Source: Halochromatium glycolicum
GTDB lineage: Bacteria; Pseudomonadota; Gammaproteobacteria; Chromatiales; Chromatiaceae
Assembly (NCBI RefSeq): GCF_016584085.1
Contig: NZ_NRSJ01000025.1
Span: 1 to 64,000 of the forward strand
Length of the DNA stretch: 64,000 nucleotides
Direction of reading: 5' to 3'
Below are positions 27,146 through 36,448 of the stretch, one piece after another (position 1 is the first letter of the stretch; every line of letters begins with the position of its first letter). Made by a program: the position numbers and the translations under genes. The notes beneath the pieces are model-generated. The model was not told the DNA's origin, did no database searches, and saw only the letters and a program-made list of their open reading frames with translations.

Positions 27146-27220
27146 ATGACCCAAACAGCGCCTTACGACCAGGACGTGATCGCCTGGGCCAACGAACCCG
27201 ACTGGAAACCGGGTGAATGA
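27146..27220 (+). pseudogene. short DUF29-like N-terminal remnant
   Basis: A 24-codon frame starts MTQTAPYDQDVIAWANEP and ends at TGA 27218-27220. The opening matches the start of DUF29 proteins (YDQDFYAWANEQAALLR), a family abundant in cyanobacteria and purple bacteria, after which similarity stops. It is probably a remnant between the fused synthase and the TSUP gene. Confidence 0.4.
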
Positions 27221-27229
27221 CCAACGGGT

Positions 27230-27979
27230 TCAGCCACTCAGCAGCAGCTTCAACGAGACCGCGATCGACGCGATCACCAAGACCGGCCGGACCAGCCGCG
27301 CGCCGTGCCGGAGCACCAGATGCGCCCCCAGCCAGCCGCCGATGAGCTGCCCGACTGCCATCACCAGCGCCAACGCCCAGACGATATGGCCGCCAGCGAG
27401 GAAGAAGAGCAGGGCGGCGAGGTTGCTGGTGAAGTTCAGCAGCTTCGCATGCGCGGTCGCGCGCCGCATTCCGAAGCCGAGCAGGGCGACATAGCCCATC
27501 GCGAAGAAGGTCCCGGTTCCGGGCCCGAAGAAGCCATCGTAGAAACCGACGCCAAATCCAACGGTCAGTGCATAGGCAGGAACGCGGATACGCTGGTGCG
27601 AATCGAGGTCAGAGACCCGCGGCGAGACCAGAAAGTACAGCGCGAAGCCGATCAGCAGGATCGGCACCAACTGCTCGAGCAGCTCGGTGCTGAGATGTTG
27701 AACCGATAGGGCACCAAGCGCCGCGCCGACGAAGGTGCAAACGACCGTGAACACGACCGGGCGCAGCGCGATGGCACCCTGACGCACGAAGTGAGCGGTC
27801 GCCGCGAACGAGCCCCAGACCGCCTGCGCCTTGTTGGTCGCGAGCGCACCGACCGGCGGCAGCCCAGCCCAAAGCAAGGCCGGTACCGTGATCAGGCCAC
27901 CACCGCCGGCGATGGCATCGATCAGGCCGGCGGCGAGCGCGAGCGTGAACATGAGCGGAGCGATCTCGAGGACTTCCAT
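27230..27979 (-). CDS. TSUP family sulfite/sulfonate exporter (TauE/SafE)
   Basis: The 249-residue protein has about eight hydrophobic segments in two homologous halves, each opening with a glycine-rich motif: GLIDAIAGGGGLITVPALLWAGLPP in the first half and VGFGVGFYDGFFGPGTGTFFAMGYV in the second. These are the signatures of the TauE/SafE (TSUP) family, implicated in export of sulfite, sulfoacetate or other small anions. A role in sulfur metabolism would fit a sulfur bacterium but is not shown. The ribosome site before ATG 27979 is weak. Confidence 0.88.
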   Translation of the reverse strand: MEVLEIAPLMFTLALAAGLIDAIAGGGGLITVPALLWAGLPPVGALATNKAQAVWGSFAATAHFVRQGAIALRPVVFTVVCTFVGAALGALSVQHLSTELLEQLVPILLIGFALYFLVSPRVSDLDSHQRIRVPAYALTVGFGVGFYDGFFGPGTGTFFAMGYVALLGFGMRRATAHAKLLNFTSNLAALLFFLAGGHIVWALALVMAVGQLIGGWLGAHLVLRHGARLVRPVLVIASIAVSLKLLLSG

Positions 27980-28124
27980 CGGCGGGGTCTCGGGGCGGAG
28001 GGCCTTTTTCTGGTTGCATCTCGGTCGTTGCGCTGAGACCGGTTCCGCCTGACCGTCAGCCGCAAGACGTCGAAAGCGACAGGCTCAGTGTCGAGGGGAG
28101 CGGCATGTCCGAGGGTGAGTACGA

Positions 28125-28859
28125 ATGGCGATTTTCAGGTCGAGCAAGGCGAACGACGCGGAGCGCAGAGGACCAGACTGGGTCCAACCCCAGCTGATCG
28201 TGTTCGATTTCGACGGCACCCTTGCCGATAGCTTCCCCTGGTTTGCGGCCGAGCTCAATGCGGTTGCCCGTGACTGGGGCTTCCGTCAGGTGACGGACGA
28301 GGAGGCGGCGCGGCTGCGGCGCCTGAGCGCCGACGCGATCTTTCGCCAGCTGCAGGTGCCGCGTTGGAAGATCCCCTGGATCGCACGCGACCTGCGCCGT
28401 CGGATGACCCGCGACATCGCTCGAATCGCGCTCTTCGAGGGAATTGCGCCGCTGCTCAGTCGGCTCGCGGCGAGCGATCGGCGCGTCGCGATCATCAGCT
28501 CGAACGCGCGTGAAAACATCCGCGCCGTGCTAGGCCCCGAGCTTTGTGCCGGCATCGATGCCTTCGAATGCGGGGCCGCGCTCAACGGCAAGGCGCAACG
28601 CCTCAAACGTCTGAGCCGGCGCACCGGCGTCCCGACCGCCGCGATGATCTATATCGGTGACGAGGTCCGCGATATCGAGGCCGCCCGCCGCGCGGGTGCC
28701 ACCGCCGGCGCCGTGGCCTGGGGCTACAATTGCGAATCCGTGTTATGCGCACGGGCCCCGGATCGGCTGTTTCAAGCCGTCACCGAGCTCAGCGAGCAGC
28801 TCTTGGGAGAACCCGTTCCCGATCAACCCACCGAGGGCGGCGACGCGGCTCGCCGCTGA
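28125..28859 (+). CDS. HAD family hydrolase, phosphoglycolate phosphatase-like
   Basis: The 244-residue protein has the four HAD motifs: VFDFDGTLADS (nucleophile D28, acid D30), IISSNA (motif II), a Lys in NGKAQRLKR (motif III) and YIGDEVRDIEAARRAG (motif IV). The helical cap lies between residues 40 and 105. The layout is that of Gph-type phosphatases, but the substrate cannot be named. GAGGGTGAG lies before ATG 28125. It is convergent with lon, with a hairpin between them. Confidence 0.85.
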   Translation: MAIFRSSKANDAERRGPDWVQPQLIVFDFDGTLADSFPWFAAELNAVARDWGFRQVTDEEAARLRRLSADAIFRQLQVPRWKIPWIARDLRRRMTRDIARIALFEGIAPLLSRLAASDRRVAIISSNARENIRAVLGPELCAGIDAFECGAALNGKAQRLKRLSRRTGVPTAAMIYIGDEVRDIEAARRAGATAGAVAWGYNCESVLCARAPDRLFQAVTELSEQLLGEPVPDQPTEGGDAARR

Positions 28860-28889
28860 GTCGAGACAAGCCAGCGACAAGCTCGTCCG

Positions 28890-28908
28890 GCGCGCGTTTG
28901 AAGCGCGC
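28890..28908. terminator. hairpin between HAD gene and lon
   Basis: GCGCGC and GCGCGC flank a 7-nt loop (gtttgaa) in the 63-bp gap between two convergent genes. It may act on both strands; there is no T-run. Confidence 0.4.
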
Positions 28909-28922
28909 GGTCGCATCGGCGA

Positions 28923-31316
<2,394 letters not shown>

Positions 31317-31359
31317 CATCTGCTCCTCATCAGTCTTGGCGTCAAAACGCTTTCTAACC

Positions 31360-32226
31360 TCAGGGTATTTCCTGCCCAATGCAAGCGGTCGAGGCATTCG
31401 CAAGGCTGGCGAAGTCGGCGATCGAAAGTCTCTCGGCGCGCGTGCCGGGGTCGGTCCCGACGGCGGCCATCTGATCCGCGGTCATCAGGTTGGACAGGCT
31501 GTTGCGCAGCGTCTTACGGCGTTGCCCAAAGGCTGCCGCCACGATCTGTGCATGCCAGATGGGATCGACGATCGGGTAGGGCAGCGGGCGGTGAGGGCGA
31601 AGCCGAACAACGGCCGAGCTGACCTTCGGGGCCGGCCGAAAGGCACCTGGCGCGACAGTGAAAAGACGCTCGGCGCTACAATAACTCTGCACCATGACCG
31701 AGAGCCGGCCGTAGACCCTGGTGCCAGGCGCCGCCACGATCCGATCGACGACCTCCTTCTGTAACATGAGATGCATATCCTCGATGCAGTCCGCTTGCTC
31801 CAGGAACCGGAACAGCAATGGTGTCGAGATGTTGTACGGCAGGTTACCGACGAGGCGCAGCTTCGATTCGGACGGAGGCGACTGCAACGAGCAAAGATCG
31901 AAGGTTAGGGCATCCACATTGTGGATGCGAAAACCTGAGCCCTGACCGGCGGATGCGATGGCTGCTTCTGCAGACGGATCGAGGTCGAGATCGTTATCGC
32001 TCCCAAACCGCCTAGTGAGTGGCCCAATCAGATCCCGGTCGATCTCGATGGCATCAAGCCTATCGGCCAACGCGGACAATCCATCGGTCAGCGCTCCTTG
32101 CCCTGGACCGATCTCGACGAGATGTTGATTTGGCTGAACTGCAATTGCGTTGAGGATACGGTGGATAACGCTGGGATCATGGAGGAAGTTCTGGCCGAAG
32201 CGCTTGCGGGGATGATGTTCAGTCAC
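31360..32226 (-). CDS. rsmA: 16S rRNA dimethyladenosine(1518/1519) methyltransferase RsmA
   Basis: RsmA (KsgA) dimethylates two adjacent adenines near the 3' end of 16S rRNA. The 288-residue protein shows KRFGQNFLHDPSVI at the start, the SAM loop EIGPGQGALTDGLSA, the acidic D/E in LDAIEIDRDL, the catalytic NLPYNISTPLLF motif and the C-terminal AFGQRRKTLRNSL. About 25 extra residues (SDNDLDLDPSAEAAIASAGQG) lie between motifs II and III. The start is GTG 32226. pdxA, its common upstream neighbour, is absent. A 13-bp repeat, cgaggtaccagcgaggtaccag, sits just upstream of the start. Confidence 0.93.
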   Translation of the reverse strand: MTEHHPRKRFGQNFLHDPSVIHRILNAIAVQPNQHLVEIGPGQGALTDGLSALADRLDAIEIDRDLIGPLTRRFGSDNDLDLDPSAEAAIASAGQGSGFRIHNVDALTFDLCSLQSPPSESKLRLVGNLPYNISTPLLFRFLEQADCIEDMHLMLQKEVVDRIVAAPGTRVYGRLSVMVQSYCSAERLFTVAPGAFRPAPKVSSAVVRLRPHRPLPYPIVDPIWHAQIVAAAFGQRRKTLRNSLSNLMTADQMAAVGTDPGTRAERLSIADFASLANASTACIGQEIP

Positions 32227-32585
32227 GGCGCGAGGTACCAGCGAGGTACCAGTAGGAAAGCCAGCATGCTAGCACGACCATGCTGAGCGCTCAGTGGACC
32301 GAGATGGTTTATTTTACATAATATACATTATGCGCAATTCAGGAAGGGGGTCAGGATGGCCAGAACCCGCGTCCTGACTGGCCGTGACGCGTCTTCGTGT
32401 TTCCCGACCAAGAAGATGCTGAGCGCCGTCGACGAGCTGGGCGGCACCCAGCCTGGCTGCGATTCTTCGCCGACCATCCGCTGGCCCTGGGGAGCCTCGA
32501 CCAGATGGGCGCGCTGCCCGAGAACGTCCTGTGCATCGCCGTTCCCACGGGCGTACATCGCCGACCGTATGATATGTTCATACGT
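32227..32585. other. divergent intergenic region between rsmA and parD
   Basis: This 359-bp region holds an AT-rich block near 32308-32332 with the inverted repeat CATAAT-ATAC-ATTATG (32317-32332), unusual in this GC-rich DNA and suggestive of an operator or promoter, and the parD palindrome at its right end. The plus-strand frame between them (from ATG 32356 and, in another frame, from 32397) resembles nothing I know and may be decayed coding DNA. No gene is called. Confidence 0.4.
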
Positions 32586-32592
32586 ATGAACA
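32566..32592 (+). promoter_or_regulatory. palindromic operator over the parD start
   Basis: TGTTCATACGTATGAACA (32575-32592) is a perfect 18-bp palindrome that covers the parD start codon at 32586. A further half-site GTATGA at 32567-32572 forms a second inverted repeat, CGTATGATATGTTCATACG. TATGAT at 32568-32573 is a good -10 hexamer. This is the arrangement expected for repression by the ParD antitoxin, whose ribbon-helix-helix domain binds such sites. Confidence 0.75.
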
Positions 32593-32876
32593 CTATGGAA
32601 CGCATCACCATCACCCTCACACCCGAGATGGCCCAGACCGTGCGCGGCGCCGTCGAGGCGGGCGAGTACGCTTCCAGCAGCGAGATCATCCGCGAGGCCC
32701 TGCGCGACTGGCGTCACAAGCGCGCGCTGCAAGCGCAAGAGCTCGCCGACCTGCTTGCCGCGGTCCAGGAGGGCCTCGACGACATCGAGGCCGGGCGCGT
32801 GCGCGACTTCGACGCCGAGCGCATCATTCGACGGGGAGAAGAGCGATTGCAGAGCCGCGCCGCCGGCTCCGACTGA
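32586..32876 (+). CDS. parD: type II antitoxin, ParD/CC2985 family
   Basis: The 96-residue protein starts MNTMERITITLTPEMAQTVR and continues EAGEYASSSEIIREALRDW, a ribbon-helix-helix DNA-binding domain, then a helical tail (LADLLAAVQEGLDDIEAGRVRDFD) that wraps the toxin. ATG 32586 or 32595 is the start; no ribosome site is visible and the likely -10 box is only a few bases upstream, so the message may be nearly leaderless. An in-frame extension to 32397 lacks similarity and is rejected. It overlaps parE and is preceded by a palindromic operator. Confidence 0.88.
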   Translation: MNTMERITITLTPEMAQTVRGAVEAGEYASSSEIIREALRDWRHKRALQAQELADLLAAVQEGLDDIEAGRVRDFDAERIIRRGEERLQSRAAGSD

Positions 32877-33157
32877 CCGAGAGCGCCGAGCAGGACCTTA
32901 CCGAGATCTGGAGCTTCATCGCCGCCGATAACCGCACGGCGGCATCGAAGCTGGTCCGGGAGATCGAGGCGCGCTTCGAGACCGTCCGGGACCGTCCCGA
33001 GATCGGTTCGCGCCGAGATCGACTGGCCGCAGGCCTGCGCATCCACTTCCATCGCGACTACGCGCTGTACTACCGCTTCACCGACATCGAGGTCATCATC
33101 GTGCGCGTCATGCACGGTGCTCGCGACGCGCGGGCGCTGCGGTTCGGCGAGCCATGA
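32846..33157 (+). CDS. parE: type II toxin, ParE/RelE superfamily (non-standard start)
   Basis: A frame overlapping the end of parD reads RLRLTESAEQDLTEIWSFIA, then SKLVREIEARFETVRDRPEIG, then LAAGLRIHFHRDYALYYRF, then IIVRVMHGARDARALRF, the full ParE pattern, ending TGA 33155-33157. It has no ATG, GTG or TTG before the conserved region. The best start is ATT 32846, 6 nt after GGGGAG, giving 103 residues; CTG 32873 (within the parD stop overlap) is the alternative but would lose the first strand. ParE toxins poison gyrase or, in the RelE branch, ribosomes; this one looks ParE-like. Confidence 0.8.
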   Translation: MAEPRRRLRLTESAEQDLTEIWSFIAADNRTAASKLVREIEARFETVRDRPEIGSRRDRLAAGLRIHFHRDYALYYRFTDIEVIIVRVMHGARDARALRFGEP

Positions 33158-33397
33158 CCTGCGGTCTGCCGCCGGCACCCGTCAGCTCGCGGTGCTGACG
33201 ACCGCGAGCAGGTTCCCGACACCAGCGGCGCAGACCGTCGATATCGAGCCCTACGCCTCTCCGGTTGGAACGCCGAAATCTGCAGCGGGTCGCAGAATTC
33301 GATTGAACCTGCTCTCTGCCCCCCGTTTTTCGCGGCTTGGCACTCGGAACCGGCTCGTTCTTGCCGATATACCAAGCAAGGCAAGAGGAGCACGGCA

Positions 33398-33787
33398 ATG
33401 TACGACGAGCAACTGCAGACCCAAGTCTTCGATCACGAGTCCCCGATCACCGAGCGCGAGCGCCGGTTGCGTGGCGCCCTCAACGAGCTGACGCTGCGCA
33501 ATGAGAATCGCCGCTATGCCAGCACTGCGGGTATCAGCCAATGCAACCGCGGTCTCGGCTTTCGCCCCGGCTATCTCAACCGCGCCACCGGCGAGCTCTC
33601 GCTGTCGCGTTTTGGCGACGGCCGCGCGGCGCCCATCCACCTTCTCGATGGGCTTCCCGAGTCCTGGGTCGAGCAGCGTGATGAGCACGGGCATGTCACC
33701 GCGATCGACCCGGACGTGGTCTCTGGGTTTATTCGCGACGGCCGCTTCTACACCCGCGAGCAAGCCGCACGCGCAACGGCCCACTGA
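33398..33787 (+). CDS. conserved hypothetical protein
   Basis: The 129-residue protein is soluble and has no signal peptide. The stretch GFRPGYLNRATGELSLSRFG, then GRAAPIHLLDGLPESWV, and the end VVSGFIRDGRFYTREQAARA resemble a recurring hypothetical family in Chromatiales and other proteobacteria, in which the phrases SRFADGRPAP-HLLDGLP and GFVRDGRFYTREQA are conserved. Function is unknown. GAGGAG stands about 8 bp before ATG 33398. It follows parDE by 240 bp, a space with no gene seen, and could be accessory DNA. Confidence 0.7.
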   Translation: MYDEQLQTQVFDHESPITERERRLRGALNELTLRNENRRYASTAGISQCNRGLGFRPGYLNRATGELSLSRFGDGRAAPIHLLDGLPESWVEQRDEHGHVTAIDPDVVSGFIRDGRFYTREQAARATAH

Positions 33788-33911
33788 CGTAGAAGGAGTT
33801 CTAACGCGCTTCCAGCTCGGAGCGCCGCACCGGATCAGCCCGTCGATGCTCGATGACGTGGCGCTGGGGCTTGGCGGGCTGGTCTAGGCGCGCTCAGAAC
33901 GGCTTGCAGTC

Positions 33912-35318
33912 CTACAGCGCATCCACGGCCTCGCGCAAGCTCAGGACTGCGCGGATCTGCAAGCCCTCCACGCCGCCCTTGGGGACGTTGCCTTTCGGCA
34001 CGATAGCCTGCTTGAAGCCATGCTTGGCGGCCTCGCGCAGCCGGTCCGGGCCGCTCGCGACCGGCCGGATCTCACCGGCGAGCCCGACCTCGCCGAACAC
34101 CGCCAGATCGACCGGCAACGCCCGATCACGATGGCTCGAGAGCACGGCCAGCAGCACCGCCAGATCGGCCGCGGTCTCGGTGACGCGCACGCCGCCGACG
34201 ACATTGACGAAGACATCCTGATCGAACATCGCGATGCCGCCATGGCGATGCAGCACCGCGAGCAGCATTGCCAGGCGGTTCTGCTCCAGACCCACCGCCA
34301 GCCGGCGTGGATTGGCGAGCGGGCTCTGGTCGACCAGCGCCTGCACCTCGACCAGCATCGGTCGCGTTCCCTCGCGCGTCACCAGCACGATCGAGCCCGG
34401 TGCAGCCTCGCTATGCCGTGACAGGAAGATCGCCGACGGGTTCGAGACCTGGCGCAGGCCGCGGTCGGTCATCGCGAACACACCGAGCTCGTTGACCGCG
34501 CCGAAGCGGTTCTTGACCGCGCGCACCAGACGATGCGCGTTGCCGGCCTCGCCCTCGAAATAGAGCACGGTGTCGACCATGTGCTCGAGCACGCGCGGCC
34601 CGGCCAGCGCGCCCTCCTTGGTCACATGGCCGACCAGGAACACGGTGGTGTCGGTGAGCTTGGCGTAGCGCACCAGCTGGGCGGCGGTCTCGCGCACCTG
34701 CGAGACCGAGCCCGGCGCCGAGGTCAGCGCCTCGGTGAATAGGGTCTGGATCGAGTCGATCACCAGCACCCGCGGCGTCTCGGCCGCCGCCGTGGCGAGG
34801 ATCTGCTCGATGCAGGTCTCAGCGACGAGATTGAGCTTGCCGGGCGCAAGGCCGAGCCGCTGGGCGCGCAGGCTCACCTGCTCTGGCGATTCCTCGCCGG
34901 TGACGTAGAGCACCGCGCCGCGCGCGGCCGCGAACTCTGGGCTGGCATCGATCGCGGCGCTGGCCTGCAGCAGCAGGGTCGATTTGCCGATGCCGGGGTC
35001 ACCGCCGATCAGCACCACCGAGCCCTGCACCAGCCCGCCGCCGAGCACGCGGTCGAGCTCGGCGATGCCGCAGGAGCGGCGCACCTCGTGCTCGGGCGCG
35101 ACCTCGGCGAGACGATGCACGGTCGCGGCCTCGGCCTGCGCCGCAGCACCGGCGTACCCCGCAGCGCCCGTCCGCGACGCCGTCTTCGGCGGCTGCACGA
35201 CCTGCTCGATGCTGTTCCAGGCACCACAATCGGCACAGCGGCCGCTCCATTTCGGCGACTGTCCGCCGCAGTTGTTGCAGACGTAGAGGGTCCGGCCCTT
35301 CTTCGCGGTCTGGCTCAA
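33912..35318 (-). CDS. radA: DNA repair protein RadA (Sms)
   Basis: RadA is a RecA-like helicase that extends and processes recombination branches. The 468-residue protein has an N-terminal four-cysteine zinc finger (C14, C17, C28, C31 in VCNNCGGQSPKWSGRCADCG), Walker A GGDPGIGKSTLLLQ, the RadA-specific KNRFG motif (VKNRFGAVNELG) and the Lon-like C-terminal domain. It begins with TTG 35318, whose TTGA overlaps the TGA of alr, with GGAGGGGGG upstream, which indicates translational coupling. It is the last gene of dnaB-alr-radA. Confidence 0.94.
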   Translation of the reverse strand: MSQTAKKGRTLYVCNNCGGQSPKWSGRCADCGAWNSIEQVVQPPKTASRTGAAGYAGAAAQAEAATVHRLAEVAPEHEVRRSCGIAELDRVLGGGLVQGSVVLIGGDPGIGKSTLLLQASAAIDASPEFAAARGAVLYVTGEESPEQVSLRAQRLGLAPGKLNLVAETCIEQILATAAAETPRVLVIDSIQTLFTEALTSAPGSVSQVRETAAQLVRYAKLTDTTVFLVGHVTKEGALAGPRVLEHMVDTVLYFEGEAGNAHRLVRAVKNRFGAVNELGVFAMTDRGLRQVSNPSAIFLSRHSEAAPGSIVLVTREGTRPMLVEVQALVDQSPLANPRRLAVGLEQNRLAMLLAVLHRHGGIAMFDQDVFVNVVGGVRVTETAADLAVLLAVLSSHRDRALPVDLAVFGEVGLAGEIRPVASGPDRLREAAKHGFKQAIVPKGNVPKGGVEGLQIRAVLSLREAVDAL

Positions 35319-36448
35319 GCGCCCCCCTCCTGTTCATGCGCCCGTTCAGTCGTCTGGCCGCGCTGGTGAACAACCCGCACGCGCGGCGACAACCGGCACA
35401 AGAGCTCATAGTTGATGGTGCCGACCTGGGCAGCGACCTCCTCTACCGCAAGCCCTTGGCCCCAGAGGGTCACCGGATCGCCGACGGCCGCGTCCGGTAT
35501 GTTGCGCAGATCGATGCTGATCATGTCCATCGAGACGCGACCGATCAACGCTGCGCGTCGGTCGCGCACGAGCACCGGCGTGCCGGTCGGCGCATGGCGC
35601 GGATAGCCATCGCCATAGCCGATCGCGACCACGCCGACCGGCATCGCTTCGGGACAATGATAGGTGCTACCGTAGCCCACTGGCGTGCCGCGTGCGAGCT
35701 GACGCACCGCGATCAGCTGGCTCGATAGGGTCATCACTGGCTGCAGCCCGAGACCTTCAGCAGACCGGCCAAGCAGCGGCGAGCCCCCGTAGAGCATGAT
35801 ACCTGGGCGAACCCAATCGGTACGAGCAGCCGGGTGGGCAAGCATACCAGCCGAGTTGCCGATCGACAGCGGCAGCCCGAACCGATCTGCGAGCGCCCTC
35901 GCCTGCTCACACTGCCGCTCGGTCATCGGGAGCGATGGATCATCGGCATTCGCAAGATGGGTCATCAAACCGGCCAGTTCGAGCGCCGATCCGAGCCGCT
36001 GCAGTTGCCGGATCAACACCTCGACCTGCTCCGGCAGTAGGCCGAGCCGGCCCATGCCGGTATCCACCTTGATCCAAACCCGCAACGGGCGCGGATGGGA
36101 ATGGGCACTGAGCTGGGCGTCGATCAACTCGGCTTGCCATTGGGAATGGATGACAAGCTCCAATCCCATCGAAAAAGCGCTGCTCAGCTCCGCAGCGTCC
36201 ATGATCCCTTCCATGACCAGGATCGGCTTATCGATGCCGAGCACACCCAGGCCAAGCGCCTCCTGCACCCTGGCGACCGCGTAGCCATCGGCGTTCTGCA
36301 GCGCCTGTGCACAGTGACCGATCCCATGACCATAGGCATCGGCCTTGATCACGGCCCAGATGCGGCTGCCCGGTGCGGCGCGGCGGCAGATCGCGAGGTT
36401 GGCGCGCAGGGCATCGAGGTCGATACGCGCCCAAGGCCCGGGCTTCAT
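35315..36448 (-). CDS. alr: alanine racemase
   Basis: This PLP enzyme makes D-alanine for peptidoglycan. The 377-residue protein has the PLP lysine K35 in VIKADAYGHG, the second catalytic tyrosine Y259 in VGYGSTYHC, and the conserved WIKVDTGMGRLG and RVSMDMISIDL stretches. ATG 36448 overlaps the dnaB stop (ATGA), and its own stop overlaps the radA start (TTGA), so the three genes form a tightly coupled set. The dnaB-alr order is common in gammaproteobacteria. Confidence 0.95.
   Translation of the reverse strand: MKPGPWARIDLDALRANLAICRRAAPGSRIWAVIKADAYGHGIGHCAQALQNADGYAVARVQEALGLGVLGIDKPILVMEGIMDAAELSSAFSMGLELVIHSQWQAELIDAQLSAHSHPRPLRVWIKVDTGMGRLGLLPEQVEVLIRQLQRLGSALELAGLMTHLANADDPSLPMTERQCEQARALADRFGLPLSIGNSAGMLAHPAARTDWVRPGIMLYGGSPLLGRSAEGLGLQPVMTLSSQLIAVRQLARGTPVGYGSTYHCPEAMPVGVVAIGYGDGYPRHAPTGTPVLVRDRRAALIGRVSMDMISIDLRNIPDAAVGDPVTLWGQGLAVEEVAAQVGTINYELLCRLSPRVRVVHQRGQTTERAHEQEGGA

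Noticed and set aside
32356-32589. Frames upstream of parD considered as a further toxin or antitoxin gene
   Set aside because: Neither reading frame resembles a known family, and the AT-rich inverted repeat alone is not enough to call one.
33158-33397. Gap after parE checked for a promoter or small gene
   Set aside because: No convincing -35/-10 pair or frame was found.
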